From: Gordonia liuliyuniae
GTDB lineage: Bacteria > Actinomycetota > Actinomycetes > Mycobacteriales > Mycobacteriaceae
Length of the DNA: 64,000 nt
Reading direction: 5' to 3'
NCBI RefSeq assembly: GCF_021739025.1
Contig: NZ_JAKKOT010000007.1
Coordinates: 248,001-312,000 of the forward strand
The notes below the pieces were generated by a model. It saw nothing but the letters and a program-made list of their open reading frames with translations. It did no database searches and was not told the origin of the DNA. Below are positions 54,210 through 63,518 of this stretch, piece after piece; positions within the stretch are counted from its first letter, which is position 1; every line of letters begins with the position of its first letter. The translations under genes were made by a program, and so were the position numbers.

Positions 54210-54644
54210 CTACGAACTCACTCCGCCCGACTGTTCGGCGACCTGGCGCTTGATCCGTGCGAGCATGCCGGCCATACCGCGGAGCCGCAGTGGACTGATG
54301 ACGGCGGCCAGACCCAGATCGTGGAAGAAATCGGCGGGGACCTCCGCGATCTCCTGCGCGGACGCGCCGTTCAACCCTTGATGCAGGATCGACGCGAAAC
54401 CGCGTGTCGTCGGCGCCTCGGGAGGTGCGCTGAAATACAACGCGACGGCCGAGCGGTCAGCGGCATCCACGGACAGGAAGATGGGCGACTGGCACTCGGG
54501 TACCGGTTCCATCGCCTCTTCGTGCATGGATTCGGGGAGATCGGGGAGTTCGCTCGCGAACTCCAACAGCAAGGTCACCTTGTCGGAGTCGGCGAGAGCC
54601 GAGAAGTCGTCGACGATCTCAGCCAGGGCTGAGGGCAGAGACAC
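54210..54644 (-). CDS. SufE-family sulfur acceptor protein
   Basis: A 144-residue SufE/CsdE protein (Rv3284 type). The sulfur-accepting cysteine is in [11 protein letters not shown] (about residue 47), and [21 protein letters not shown] is the second family block, with a C-terminal [15 protein letters not shown] helix. I start at GTG 54644 with GAGGGG 9 bases upstream; the longer frame overlaps sseA. It follows sseA after 14 bases, which suggests that the sulfurtransferase and the sulfur carrier act together, for iron-sulfur or thio-cofactor supply. Confidence 0.88.
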   Translation of the reverse strand: MSLPSALAEIVDDFSALADSDKVTLLLEFASELPDLPESMHEEAMEPVPECQSPIFLSVDAADRSAVALYFSAPPEAPTTRGFASILHQGLNGASAQEIAEVPADFFHDLGLAAVISPLRLRGMAGMLARIKRQVAEQSGGVSS

Positions 54645-54658
54645 GATATGTCCCCTCG

Positions 54659-55555
54659 TCAGCGCGCGCCGGGCGCGGCGCCCGGCTCTTCGCCCTGCGC
54701 GATCGGGACGCGCACACGGTTGCCCCATTCGGTCCACGAGCCGTCGTAGTTGCGGACGCTCGAGAAGCCCAGGAGGTAGGTGAGCACGAACCAGGTGTGG
54801 CTTGAGCGTTCACCGATGCGGCAGTAGGCGATGGTCGGCGTCGTCGGATCGAATGCGCCGTAGATCTCCTCCAACTCGGGGCGGGACCGGAAACGGCTGT
54901 CGGGTGCTGCGGCCTTAGCCCAGGGGATCGACACCGCGGTCGGGATGTGGCCGCCGCGCAGCGCACCCTCCTCCGGGTAGTCGGGCATGTGGGTGCGCTC
55001 GCCGGTGTACTCCTGCGGCGACCGGACGTCGATCAACGGCGTCGTGCCCAACGAGGTCAAGACGTCTTCGGCGAACGCGCGGATCGACGGGTCGTCCCGC
55101 TCGACGACGGGGTAGTCGGTCGCGGGGTAGACGGGAACGTCGAACGACGTGTCGCGCTGCTCGTCCATCCAGGCGTCACGGCCGCCGTCGAGGAGACGGA
55201 CGTCCTCGTGTCCGAAGAGCGTGAACACCCACAGAGCGTAGGCCGCCCACCAGTTGTTCTTGTCGCCGTAGATGACGACCGTGTCGTCACGTGCGATGCC
55301 CTTCTCGCTCATCAGCTTCGCGAACTGTTCGCCGTCGATGTAGTCGCGGGTCACCGGGTCGTTCAGATGGAGATGCCAGTCGACCTTCTGCGCGGTCGGA
55401 ATGTGCCCGATGTCGTACAGCAGGACGTCTTCGTCCGATTCGACGATCTTGAGCCCCGGAGCGCCCAGATGGGCCGACAGCCACTCGGTGCTGACAAGAC
55501 GTTCCGGGTGTGCGAACGAGGCGAAAGCCGGGTTCGAGTCGAATTCCACTGGCAT
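54659..55555 (-). CDS. sseA: Thiosulfate/3-mercaptopyruvate sulfurtransferase
   Basis: A 298-residue two-domain rhodanese. The inactive N-terminal domain has [20 protein letters not shown] and [16 protein letters not shown]. The C-terminal domain has [14 protein letters not shown] and the active-site loop [11 protein letters not shown] with Cys245, the persulfide carrier. It corresponds to Rv3283 and heads the sseA-sufE transcript, continuing probably into the condensation-domain gene. It is divergent from the zinc metallopeptidase gene. Confidence 0.94.
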   Translation of the reverse strand: MPVEFDSNPAFASFAHPERLVSTEWLSAHLGAPGLKIVESDEDVLLYDIGHIPTAQKVDWHLHLNDPVTRDYIDGEQFAKLMSEKGIARDDTVVIYGDKNNWWAAYALWVFTLFGHEDVRLLDGGRDAWMDEQRDTSFDVPVYPATDYPVVERDDPSIRAFAEDVLTSLGTTPLIDVRSPQEYTGERTHMPDYPEEGALRGGHIPTAVSIPWAKAAAPDSRFRSRPELEEIYGAFDPTTPTIAYCRIGERSSHTWFVLTYLLGFSSVRNYDGSWTEWGNRVRVPIAQGEEPGAAPGAR

Positions 55556-55673
55556 GAGCGAGTCTCCCGAGTTCTGGTGCGCGGCGGCCTAAGCCGACTG
55601 TCCCTTCTAGCATACGGTCGGCCGAATGACGGTGTCGGGACGGTGCGCCGTCGTGTCCTGTTAGCGTCACTTC

Positions 55674-56585
55674 ATGCGAACGGGTCCGAAGCGCCGAAAC
55701 GGTGCGAAACGAATCATGTCGGCGGCGGTGAGCGTCATCGCCACAGCCGTCGTCATGACGGGATGCGCCACCGGTCAGGACGGCACCCCGACCCGCGCCG
55801 CACCGCAGCCGCCCGCACACTGCACGACTACCGAGTGCCCCGAGCTTCCCGTCTACTCCAGCAAGCAGATCGCCGACAGCGGGGTCACTCCGGCCAACGC
55901 GTCCACGACCGTTCCCGCATACATGACGGAGGTCCTCGACGACCTCGACCGGACGTGGCAGGAGTGGTTCGCCGAACTCAACATCGAATCCATCACGCCC
56001 GGCCGCGTCCTCATCGAACCGGGAGAGACCTTCACCTCCGAGTGCCTCGGCAAGTCCGAGTCGGTGTTGACGAGCGACTTCCCGAATGCGCTGTTCTGCA
56101 CGCTCGACAAACAACCCGACGGCCAGGGCGTCGAGCGGACCGGTTCCATCGTGCTGCCCGTCCAGACGTTCGCCGACATCTGGAACGGCAGACTGTTCGG
56201 TAGCGACGGCATCATGCTCGGCGACTTCACCGCCGCCACGATCATCGCCCACGAGTACGGGCACAACGTCATGTACCGCCTCGCCGACGCGTACGGCATG
56301 ATCGAATCGCAGTTCCCGCGCGGCAACGATCCCGAACTCCTCGCCGACTGCTTCGCAGGCAACTGGGCGGGCACCGTATTCGCCCGCAAGGACCTCTCGA
56401 TCAAAGAGATCGCGCAGGCCGCCGTCCTCATCTTCAGCATCGGCGACCCCCTTCCCGATCAGGGCCACGGCACGTCCATCGAACGCATCCAGGCGTTGAC
56501 CCGAGGATTCACCGAGAAGCTGACGGGCCACGGGCAGCCGCTCACGTGCCTGAAGAACTACTGGCCGGAGGCGCTTGGGTCGTAA
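55674..56585 (+). CDS. Lipoprotein neutral zinc metallopeptidase
   Basis: A 303-residue protein of the neutral zinc metallopeptidase (YpfJ-like) family. The N-terminal signal ends in the lipobox VMTGC, so Cys31 should be lipidated and the protein sits on the outer face of the membrane. The zinc site HEYGH is at 193-197, with the third ligand probably in ELLADCFAGNW. Paired cysteines (CTTTEC, and Cys pairs around SECLG and LFCTLD) suggest disulfides in an exported domain. DQGHGTSIERIQALTRGF is the family C-terminal block. Substrate unknown. It stands alone between sseA and maf. Confidence 0.9.
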   Translation: MRTGPKRRNGAKRIMSAAVSVIATAVVMTGCATGQDGTPTRAAPQPPAHCTTTECPELPVYSSKQIADSGVTPANASTTVPAYMTEVLDDLDRTWQEWFAELNIESITPGRVLIEPGETFTSECLGKSESVLTSDFPNALFCTLDKQPDGQGVERTGSIVLPVQTFADIWNGRLFGSDGIMLGDFTAATIIAHEYGHNVMYRLADAYGMIESQFPRGNDPELLADCFAGNWAGTVFARKDLSIKEIAQAAVLIFSIGDPLPDQGHGTSIERIQALTRGFTEKLTGHGQPLTCLKNYWPEALGS

Positions 56586-56653
56586 CCTCCGCGTTGGTGA
56601 CGGTCACGGCGCCGGGAGCGTTCGTCGGCAGTCCTCGTTCGTCGCCCCGAGGC

Positions 56654-57307
56654 TCACGTCCTCCAGAGATCGGTCACGTCGACGCCGACCCGAGCAAGCA
56701 GTTCCCGGGTCAGGGGGAGGCTGATGCCGATGACGCTCGACGGGTCGCCGGTGATGCCGTCGAGGAGCCAACCGCCGAGACCGTCGAGCGTGAACGCGCC
56801 TGCGACCTTCAGCGGTTCGCCCGTCGCGACGTACCGTGCGATCGTCTCGTCGGAGACGTCCGAGAAGGCGACGTCCGTCGACCTGTGGTCGGCGACGACC
56901 GATTCGACGGCGCCGTCGCGCAGACGGGTCACACAGTGGCCGGTCAACAGGTGGCCGCTCGTGCCGCGCATCCGCTTCCACCGAGCGATCGCGACATCGG
57001 GGGTGTGCGGCTTACCCGACAGTTCGCCGTCGAGCAGCAGCATCGAATCACACGTGAGGACCACTCCGTCGGCGCGAGCCGCCTCGAACGACGGATTGCC
57101 GTCCGACCGGATCGACGAGACGATCGCCTCGCCCTTCGCCCGGGCCAGACGAGTCACGACATCGGCGGGCGGCACGTCGCCCATCGCGGCGACGATCGCG
57201 TCCTCATCGAGATCGGCGACGAGGACCTGCGGAACGAGTCCGGCGTCGCGCAGCACGCGAAGACGTGCCGGCGACGCCGAACCCAGAACGACAGATATCG
57301 AGCCCAT
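56654..57307 (-). CDS. maf: Maf-family nucleotide pyrophosphatase
   Basis: A 217-residue Maf/HAM1-like enzyme that hydrolyses non-canonical nucleoside triphosphates. SVVLGSASPARLRVLRDAG is the N-terminal signature, VVLTCDSMLLLDGELSGKP the metal region and VAGAFTLDGLGGWLLDGI the C-terminal block. I chose the ATG at 57307, which shares a base with the accE stop; the 12 upstream codons read as accE shadow. accD5-accE-maf is the same order as Rv3280-Rv3282. Confidence 0.94.
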   Translation of the reverse strand: MGSISVVLGSASPARLRVLRDAGLVPQVLVADLDEDAIVAAMGDVPPADVVTRLARAKGEAIVSSIRSDGNPSFEAARADGVVLTCDSMLLLDGELSGKPHTPDVAIARWKRMRGTSGHLLTGHCVTRLRDGAVESVVADHRSTDVAFSDVSDETIARYVATGEPLKVAGAFTLDGLGGWLLDGITGDPSSVIGISLPLTRELLARVGVDVTDLWRT

Positions 57308-57579
57308 CAACCGCGGTTGGGGAACGACGACGGCATGCCCCATGTCGAACGATGCAGGTCGGTCGGACGCCCCCAGTCGTTGCGCGTGACGGGGCCGGTG
57401 TCGCCGCCGCCACCGCCCGCGGACGCGAGCACGCTCACCAGAGCGGCGACGTCCTCGTCCGTCGGACTGCCTGACACGACGGTCAGGAACGGCTTCGCTG
57501 GGACGCTCTCGGCGCTATCCTCTGCGGTCGACTCCACAGCATTCTCCTCGGTCACGCCGGTCACAGTCACGTCGGTCAT
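57307..57579 (-). CDS. accE: Acyl-CoA carboxylase epsilon subunit
   Basis: A 90-residue protein. The C-terminal half holds the epsilon-subunit core [22 protein letters not shown] followed by a Gly run and a Trp-containing tail ([15 protein letters not shown]). The acidic N-terminus is disordered in appearance. It overlaps accD5 by four bases (ATGA) and maf by one, which marks a tightly coupled operon. In mycobacteria the AccE5 subunit joins AccA3 and AccD5 and stimulates propionyl-CoA carboxylase. Confidence 0.92.
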   Translation of the reverse strand: MTDVTVTGVTEENAVESTAEDSAESVPAKPFLTVVSGSPTDEDVAALVSVLASAGGGGGDTGPVTRNDWGRPTDLHRSTWGMPSSFPNRG

Positions 57580-59201
57580 AGGGGGATGTTTCCGTGCTTG
57601 CGCGGCGGCAGCTGCACGAGCTTGCGTTCGAGCAGGCGCAGCGAGTTCGCGATCTGACCGCGAGTGTGGCTCGGCGGGATCACCGCGTCGACATATCCGC
57701 GTTCGGCGGCCACATACGGGTTGACGAGGGTGTCCTCGTACTCCTGCTGCAGCTCAAGGCGGAGCGCGTCGACGTCGTCGCCGTTGGCTTCGGCGTCCTT
57801 CAGCTTGCCGCGGTAGACGAACCCGACGGCGCCCGAAGCGCCCATGACGGCGATCTGCGCGGTCGGCCACGCCAGGTTGACGTCGGCGCCCATGTGCTTG
57901 GAGCCCATGACGTCGTACGCGCCGCCGTACGCCTTACGGGTGATGACGGTGATCTTGCCGACCGTAGCCTCGCCGTAGGCGTACAAGAGCTTCGCGCCGC
58001 GGCGGATGATGCCGTTGTACTCCTGGTCGGTGCCCGGCAGGAAGCCCGGAACGTCGACGAGCGTGATGATCGGGACGTTGAAGGCGTCGCAGGTGCGCAC
58101 GAAGCGTGCGGCCTTCTCGGATGCGTCGATGTCCAGGCACCCGGCGAACTGGGTCGGCTGATTGGCGACGATGCCGACGCTGCGGCCCTCCACACGACCG
58201 AAGCCGACGACGATGTTCATCGCGCGCTCGGCCTGGACTTCGAGGAACTCGTCGTCGTCGAGGATCCGGCGGATCACCTCGTGGATGTCGTACGGCTGGT
58301 TCGGCGAATCCGGGATCAGCGTGTCGAGTTCGAGGTCCTCGTCGGTGAGGTTGTCCTCGATGCTGCCGGACGCGACGTTCGCGGGGAGACGCGGAGCGTC
58401 GGCGCGGTTGTTGCTCGGCAGGTAGCTGAGCAGTTCCTTGACGTACTCGAGCGCGTCCTCTTCGTCCTGAGCGACATAGTGGGCGACCCCGGACTTGGTC
58501 ATGTGCGTGGTCGCGCCGCCCAGATCCTCCATGGTCACGTCCTCGCCGGTGACGGTCTTGATGACGTCGGGACCGGTCACGAACATCTGGCTGGTCTGGT
58601 CGACCATCACGGTGAAGTCGGTGAGCGCGGGGGAGTAGACGTGGCCGCCTGCCGCCGCGCCCATGATCAGCGAGATCTGCGGGATGACGCCGGACGCCTT
58701 CACGTTGCGGTGGAAGATCTCGCCGTACAGGCCGAGTGAGACGACACCCTCCTGGATGCGGGCGCCGGCACCCTCGTTGATGCCGACCAGCGGACGGCCG
58801 GTCTTGAGCGCCAGGTCCATGACCTTGACGATCTTCTCGCCGTACACCTCGCCGAGGCTGCCGCCGAACACGGTCACGTCCTGGCTGAACACGCAGACCT
58901 CGCGGCCGTCGACTGTACCGTAGCCGACGACGACGCCGTCGCCGACGGGACGCTTCTCGGCGAGGCCGAAGTTGGTGCTGCGGTGGCGGGCCAGCGCGTC
59001 GAGTTCGACGAAGGAGCCGTCGTCGAGGAGGTGAGTGATGCGCTCGCGGGCGGTCAGCTTGCCCTTCGCGTGAATCTTCTCGATCGCGCTCTCGCCGACC
59101 GGGTGTTCGGCGTCGGCGAGGCGATTGCGCAGGTCGGCGAGTTTACCGGCCGTCGTGTGGATGTCGGGTGTAGCGCCTTCGTCGCGCGAAGCAGTCGTCA
59201 T
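57576..59201 (-). CDS. accD5: Propionyl-CoA carboxylase beta subunit
   Basis: A 541-residue carboxyltransferase. The N-terminal region has [33 protein letters not shown] and [20 protein letters not shown]. The C-terminal half has [31 protein letters not shown] and [18 protein letters not shown]. It transfers CO2 from AccA3-biotin to propionyl-CoA. Two starts are near: ATG 59201 or ATG 59207 (MFMTTAS); I use 59201. The stop overlaps accE by four bases. It is divergent from birA, with a perfect 7-bp inverted repeat between. Confidence 0.95.
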   Translation of the reverse strand: MTTASRDEGATPDIHTTAGKLADLRNRLADAEHPVGESAIEKIHAKGKLTARERITHLLDDGSFVELDALARHRSTNFGLAEKRPVGDGVVVGYGTVDGREVCVFSQDVTVFGGSLGEVYGEKIVKVMDLALKTGRPLVGINEGAGARIQEGVVSLGLYGEIFHRNVKASGVIPQISLIMGAAAGGHVYSPALTDFTVMVDQTSQMFVTGPDVIKTVTGEDVTMEDLGGATTHMTKSGVAHYVAQDEEDALEYVKELLSYLPSNNRADAPRLPANVASGSIEDNLTDEDLELDTLIPDSPNQPYDIHEVIRRILDDDEFLEVQAERAMNIVVGFGRVEGRSVGIVANQPTQFAGCLDIDASEKAARFVRTCDAFNVPIITLVDVPGFLPGTDQEYNGIIRRGAKLLYAYGEATVGKITVITRKAYGGAYDVMGSKHMGADVNLAWPTAQIAVMGASGAVGFVYRGKLKDAEANGDDVDALRLELQQEYEDTLVNPYVAAERGYVDAVIPPSHTRGQIANSLRLLERKLVQLPPRKHGNIPL

Positions 59202-59249
59202 GAACATCGACTTTAACGAGACAGGTGTGACTCCGGTCAACCGGATCGT

Positions 59250-59269
59250 ATGTGAGAATATCCTCACAT
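59250..59269. promoter_or_regulatory. Candidate operator between accD5 and birA
   Basis: Perfect inverted repeat ATGTGAG-AATATC-CTCACAT in the 112-base divergent spacer. It could control both the carboxylase and the biotin ligase. BirA here has no DNA-binding domain, so another regulator must bind it. The spacing differs from the Crp consensus. Confidence 0.55.
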
Positions 59270-59313
59270 TCACTTACGCAGGTTGTTTCATTGCGAGGCT
59301 AGAGTGTCTGCCC

Positions 59314-60123
59314 ATGACCGAATCCGCTCTTCCCGACGCTGCTCGCCTGCGTGATCTGCTCGCCGGAACCCGGTGGCACACCGTCGAAGTGGTCGCCGAG
59401 ACCGGATCGACCAACGCCGATCTGATCGCGCGCGCCGAGGATGCGGACGTGGTGGGCACGGTGCGGGTCGCCGGCTTCCAGTCGGCAGGCCGCGGACGAC
59501 ACGCCCGGGTGTGGAAGACGCCGCACGGGCAGCTTGCGATGTCGGCGGCAGTGCTGGTCCGTCCGTTCGATGCCGAACGGGTTGGTTGGCTGTCGCTGCT
59601 GACCGGACTCGCCGTCCGCGATGCGCTGTCGGCGGTTGCGGGCGTCGAAGCCGAACTCAAATGGCCGAACGACGTGCTCGCACCGTCCGACGACGACGGC
59701 CCCGGCGGGAAGCTGTCGGGCATCCTCTCCGAGTTCCGGCCGCTGCCCGATGGTGGCGGCATCGCAGTGATCGGGACGGGCGTCAACGTCGACCTCGATC
59801 CGTCGAGTGTCGAGAACGCGAGCGCGGCGTCGGTGAGTGGGCTCGCCGGCCGAACCGTCGACGGAACCGAGGTGGCCGCCGCCTATCTGCGGGCACTGTC
59901 GGATCGCCTCGCCGACTGGCCGGACGGCGTCGACCGACTCGTCGCCGACTACCGAGCGTCGAGCGCGACCCTAGGCAAGCGTGTACGGCTGATCCTGCCC
60001 GGCGATGTCGAGGTGATCGGCGACGCCGTCGACGTCGACGATCAGGGGCGGATCGTCGTGCACGGCCCGGACGGGCCGGTCGTGGCGTCGGCGGGCGACG
60101 TCACGCATCTACGCCCGGTGTAG
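59314..60123 (+). CDS. birA: Biotin--[acetyl-CoA-carboxylase] ligase
   Basis: A 269-residue biotin protein ligase of the short class without the helix-turn-helix domain. GSTNADLIA (31-39), the biotinoyl-adenylate loop SAGRGRHARVW (58-68), KWPNDV (116-121) and GGKLSGIL are present, followed by a C-terminal SH3-like domain ending VASAGDVTHLRP. It attaches biotin to AccA3 and the single-chain carboxylase. I start at ATG 59314, as the frame upstream overlaps the promoter region. It is divergent from accD5. Confidence 0.95.
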   Translation: MTESALPDAARLRDLLAGTRWHTVEVVAETGSTNADLIARAEDADVVGTVRVAGFQSAGRGRHARVWKTPHGQLAMSAAVLVRPFDAERVGWLSLLTGLAVRDALSAVAGVEAELKWPNDVLAPSDDDGPGGKLSGILSEFRPLPDGGGIAVIGTGVNVDLDPSSVENASAASVSGLAGRTVDGTEVAAAYLRALSDRLADWPDGVDRLVADYRASSATLGKRVRLILPGDVEVIGDAVDVDDQGRIVVHGPDGPVVASAGDVTHLRPV

Positions 60124-60132
60124 GACTGGTGC

Positions 60133-60741
60133 CTACCGCTGCTTACGGCGGCTCGCGGTCCCCATCGTCGGGATCAGGGTGAACACGGGCAGGCCGATGA
60201 TCAGGTGCATGATCGCGGTGCCGATGCCGGTGGAGATCTCGGCCGACAGGGCCAACGGGATGACGATGCTCGCCGCGATGAGCAGCCCGACGACCCAGCG
60301 GTAGAACTGGTCGGGCGCGGGCGTGCCGATCTGCAGCAGGTACCAGAGTGCTCCGCCCAGGATGGCGACGACGAAGCCGACGAGCGCGAACCACAGTTCG
60401 TCCTGGGCAAGCGGATTCCAGATCCCGAGCTTGCCCGAATCGTTCACCTTCTGGGTGACGGTCCGGATGATCCAGCCGACCAGCCAGGCGGCGAGGCCGG
60501 TGACGACGCCGGTCATCAGGACGCCGCCGCAGAACATCAGCGGATCGATGTCGGGGCCGCGCCGCGGCGTTTTCGGCTTGGGGCTCTGCTGCGCGTACCC
60601 CTGTCGGGTGTAGTCCTGGGGCTGCTGGGAGTACTGCTGCTCGGTGTAGCCGTACTCGTAGTCGTTCGCCTGGCTGTACGCCCGGGTCTGCGGATTCTGG
60701 TTCGCCTGGTAGCGCGGGTCGCGCGGATCGTAGTTCGTCAT
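60133..60741 (-). CDS. Four-helix membrane protein with Tyr/Gln-rich N-terminus
   Basis: A 202-residue protein. Residues about 1-60 are a disordered Tyr/Gln/Pro-rich tail (YSQANDYEYGYTEQQYSQQP). Four hydrophobic helices follow: VLMTGVVTGLAAWLVGWII, FALVGFVVAILGGALWYLL, WVVGLLIAASIVIPLALS and AIMHLIIGLPVFTLIPTM. I start at ATG 60741 (MTNYDPRDP), since the longer frame is Arg/Cys-rich. It resembles DUF6069-type membrane proteins of actinobacteria by length and helix layout, tentatively. It ends 9 bases from the birA stop, converging. Function unknown. Confidence 0.8.
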   Translation of the reverse strand: MTNYDPRDPRYQANQNPQTRAYSQANDYEYGYTEQQYSQQPQDYTRQGYAQQSPKPKTPRRGPDIDPLMFCGGVLMTGVVTGLAAWLVGWIIRTVTQKVNDSGKLGIWNPLAQDELWFALVGFVVAILGGALWYLLQIGTPAPDQFYRWVVGLLIAASIVIPLALSAEISTGIGTAIMHLIIGLPVFTLIPTMGTASRRKQR

Positions 60742-60884
60742 CTCTCGCAAGCACCTTCGCCGTCGCATCGCCTCGTGCTCGCACACACCTGCCGTCCGAC
60801 GAGCACCTCGTGCATCGAGTGTAACGACGACGGCGCGTTACAGGTCGACACCTGAACGTCTTCGACGCACTAAGCTCGGTCCAC

Positions 60885-61493
60885 ATGGGATATCCGCGCG
60901 ACAATCTCGCACCCGGCGAACAGGTCGTCATCCATCGTCACCCGCATTGGAAGAGTCTCATCGTCCCGGTGCTGTTGTTCTTGGTGGTGACCGCGCTCGC
61001 CGGGGTGGCCCTCGGCTACATCAACACCAGCGATTCGTTGTCGGACGGGACGTCGATGTGGTTGACGATCGCGGTCATCGTCGTGTGGGCGGTGGCGACG
61101 GCGTACTGGCTGGCGCGCCCGGTGCTGTCGTGGCGGACGACCCATTTCGTCGTCACCGACCGCCGGGTCATGTATCGGAACGGGATCGTCACACGTTCGG
61201 GGATCGACATCCCGATGCGCCGGATCACGTCGGTCGAGTTCCGGCACGGTCTCGTCGACCGCATGCTGCGGACCGGCACGCTCGTCATCGAGTCGGCATC
61301 GGATGAACCGCTCTCGTTCCACGACATCCCGAACGTCGAAGCAGTCCACGCCGAGCTGTATCAGGAGATCCTCGACGAGGACGACGACAGTAACTTTGGC
61401 CGCAGTGACTATGGCCGGGGTGACTATGGCCGGGGTGACTACGGCCGGGGTGACTTTGGCCGGGGTGACTACGGCCGGGGGCGCCGCAGATGA
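60885..61493 (+). CDS. Bacterial PH-domain membrane protein with GRGDY repeats
   Basis: A 202-residue protein with two N-terminal helices (SLIVPVLLFLVVTALAGVAL and WLTIAVIVVWAVATAYWLA) and a bacterial PH domain (WRTTHFVVTDRRVMYRNGIV, IDIPMRRITSVEFRHGLVDR). A C-terminal tail of GRGDY-type units comes from a 15-bp tandem repeat. The domain order matches Rv3278c. The stop overlaps the response-regulator start by four bases (ATGA), so it leads the two-component operon and may report membrane state to it; that link is inference. Confidence 0.88.
   Translation: MGYPRDNLAPGEQVVIHRHPHWKSLIVPVLLFLVVTALAGVALGYINTSDSLSDGTSMWLTIAVIVVWAVATAYWLARPVLSWRTTHFVVTDRRVMYRNGIVTRSGIDIPMRRITSVEFRHGLVDRMLRTGTLVIESASDEPLSFHDIPNVEAVHAELYQEILDEDDDSNFGRSDYGRGDYGRGDYGRGDFGRGDYGRGRRR
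61398..61480. repeat. 15-bp tandem repeats at the PH-domain gene end
   Basis: Five units of GGCCGGGGTGACTAT type (first slightly diverged, third-position changes elsewhere) plus a partial sixth. They are in frame and encode GRGDY/GRGDF. Confidence 0.95.
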
Positions 61494-62182
61494 CAGCCGC
61501 CCGTCCGATCCTCTTGGCCGAAGACGACGCGGCGATCGCCGAACCGCTGGCACGCGCGTTGACTCGCGAGGGGCACGAGTGCGTGATCGCGCCGACCGGT
61601 CCCGACGCACTCGACGAGGTGCTGTCCGGCGACTATGGGCTGCTCATCCTCGACCTCGGGCTGCCGGGGATGGACGGTCTGGAGGTGTGCCGTACGGTTC
61701 GCGCACACCTACCGGAGATGGCGGTGCTGATGTTGACCGCCCGCACCGACGAGGTCGACTTCGTCGTCGGTCTCGACGCGGGCGCCGACGACTATGTGGG
61801 CAAGCCGTTCCGTCTGGCCGAACTCCTGGCCAGGGTGCGTGCGCTGATGAGACGCAGCACCGCCGCCGAGGACGAGGACGTGGTGCTCGACTACGGCGAC
61901 ATCCAGCTCGATGCGCGGGCGCGGCGAGTGGTCGTCGACGGCGAGGAACTGACGTTGGCCAACCGCGAGTTCGACCTGCTGCAGTTTCTGATGGAACGGC
62001 CCGGGGAGGCGCTCGCTCGCGACGAGATCATGACGCAGGTCTGGGGATCGGCCGATCTGCGGTCGTCGAAGACGCTCGACATGCACATCTCGTGGATCCG
62101 GCGGAAGATCGGCGACGACCAGCCGACGCGGAGCAAGCACATCGTCACCGTGCGCGGTGTCGGGTTCAGGTTCGATCCGTAG
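61490..62182 (+). CDS. OmpR-type response regulator
   Basis: A 230-residue two-domain regulator. The receiver has the acidic pair EDD (11-13), phosphoacceptor Asp55 in LLILDLGLPGMDG, the Thr switch in MLTARTDEVD and the Lys in YVGKPF. The C-terminal winged helix (about 130-230) has ANREFDLLQFLMERPGEA and RSSKTLDMHISWIRRKIG. It overlaps the PH-domain gene by four bases and is followed by its kinase after 10 bases. The target genes are unknown. Confidence 0.94.
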   Translation: MTAARPILLAEDDAAIAEPLARALTREGHECVIAPTGPDALDEVLSGDYGLLILDLGLPGMDGLEVCRTVRAHLPEMAVLMLTARTDEVDFVVGLDAGADDYVGKPFRLAELLARVRALMRRSTAAEDEDVVLDYGDIQLDARARRVVVDGEELTLANREFDLLQFLMERPGEALARDEIMTQVWGSADLRSSKTLDMHISWIRRKIGDDQPTRSKHIVTVRGVGFRFDP

Positions 62183-62192
62183 AGGTGTCCGC

Positions 62193-63518
62193 GTGCGCAA
62201 TCGAATACTGAAGATGATGATCGTCACCGTCGCGTTGATGGGGCTCCTCCTCGGTGTGCCGTTGACGATCCTCTCCGTCCAGGCCATGTCCCAGGAGGCG
62301 CGCCAGAACCTGTCGTCGAGCCTCAAACGCATCTCCGAGTACGTGCTGTCCGAAGAGACTGGCGGCCACGGCGTCCCGCTCACCGACCTCGATCTCGACC
62401 AGTTCAGGCTGTTGGTCCCGTCGGGCGGGCGGCTGAGTCTCGACGTTGACGCCGATCGCCCGGACGGAACGGTGATGTCGGTGCATCGGGAGATCGGCGC
62501 CGAGCAGCATGCCGACACGATCGCCGAGTCGGTGAGTCTGGGGCCGCAGGCGCGCATGACTTTGGAGATTCCGGAGGAGAACGTGCGGCCACGGCAGCTG
62601 GTCGCGGTCGGGGTGCTGTTCCTGGTGATCACCGGGTCGGTCGCCGGTGGTGCGATCGTCGCGGTGGTAACGGCCCGCAGGCTGTCCGAGCCGTTGACGG
62701 CGGTCGCCGCACGTGCGGGTGCGATGGCCCGCGGTGACTTCTCATCCGAATGGCCGTCGTACGGCATCGACGAGCTCGACCGCGTCGCGGAGGCGTTGGC
62801 CGACGCGAACCGTGAGATCGTGTTGCGGCTGGAGCGGGAGGGCGAGATCGTCGGAGACGTCTCCCATCAGCTGCGTAGCAGGCTCACCGCTGTCCACCTG
62901 CGGTTGGACGAGCTGACTCTGCACAGCGACCCGGCCGTCGTCATCGAGGCGGAGGCCGGGCTCGAACAGGTCGAACGCCTGTCGCGGGAGCTCGACGAGC
63001 TGGTCGCCGCGTCGCGCGAGGACACCGCAGGCCGCGGCGCGATCGATGCGCGGGACGTCGTCGACACGTTGATCGGCGACTTCGAGCCGGCGTTCCGGGC
63101 CAAGGGCAGGCGGCTGCGCTCGGAGACATTGGGTCGGATCCCGATGATCGCCGGGAAGCCGGGGCGTCTCCGGGAGGCGTTGAGCGTGCTGATCGACAAC
63201 TCGCTGCAGCACGGCGCGGGTACCACCACCGTTCGGATCGCGAACCTGCCGGCCGCCGAGATGGTGCGGTTGACGGTCGCCGACAGCGGGCCGGGCATCC
63301 CCGACGAGATCGCGCTGGACGTGTTTCGACGCGGGTTCTCCGGCGGCAGCCGCAGCGGTATGGGGCTGTCGTTGTCGCGGGCGCTCATCGAAGCCGAAGG
63401 CGGGCGGCTGGACCTGACGTCGCGGCGGCCCGCGGTGTTCGCGATCGTGCTACCGGCTCGAGGACGGCGGCCGTTCGACGACGGTCACGTCAGGCGTGAC
63501 CGAGTTCCTCATCGGTGA
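62193..63518 (+). CDS. Sensor histidine kinase
   Basis: A 441-residue kinase from GTG at 62193 with AGAGG 7 bases upstream. N-terminal helix at about 8-28 (VTVALMGLLLGVPLTILSV), an extracytoplasmic sensor of about 100 residues, a second helix VAVGVLFLVITGSVAGGAIV, and a HAMP region (ARRLSEPLTAVAARAGAMAR). The H-box is GDVSHQLRSRL with His225, and the ATPase domain has LIDNSLQHG, DSGPGIP and GMGLSLSRALIEAEGG. It pairs with the regulator upstream. Its last 29 bases overlap the convergent gtrA-type gene. Confidence 0.93.
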   Translation: MRNRILKMMIVTVALMGLLLGVPLTILSVQAMSQEARQNLSSSLKRISEYVLSEETGGHGVPLTDLDLDQFRLLVPSGGRLSLDVDADRPDGTVMSVHREIGAEQHADTIAESVSLGPQARMTLEIPEENVRPRQLVAVGVLFLVITGSVAGGAIVAVVTARRLSEPLTAVAARAGAMARGDFSSEWPSYGIDELDRVAEALADANREIVLRLEREGEIVGDVSHQLRSRLTAVHLRLDELTLHSDPAVVIEAEAGLEQVERLSRELDELVAASREDTAGRGAIDARDVVDTLIGDFEPAFRAKGRRLRSETLGRIPMIAGKPGRLREALSVLIDNSLQHGAGTTTVRIANLPAAEMVRLTVADSGPGIPDEIALDVFRRGFSGGSRSGMGLSLSRALIEAEGGRLDLTSRRPAVFAIVLPARGRRPFDDGHVRRDRVPHR

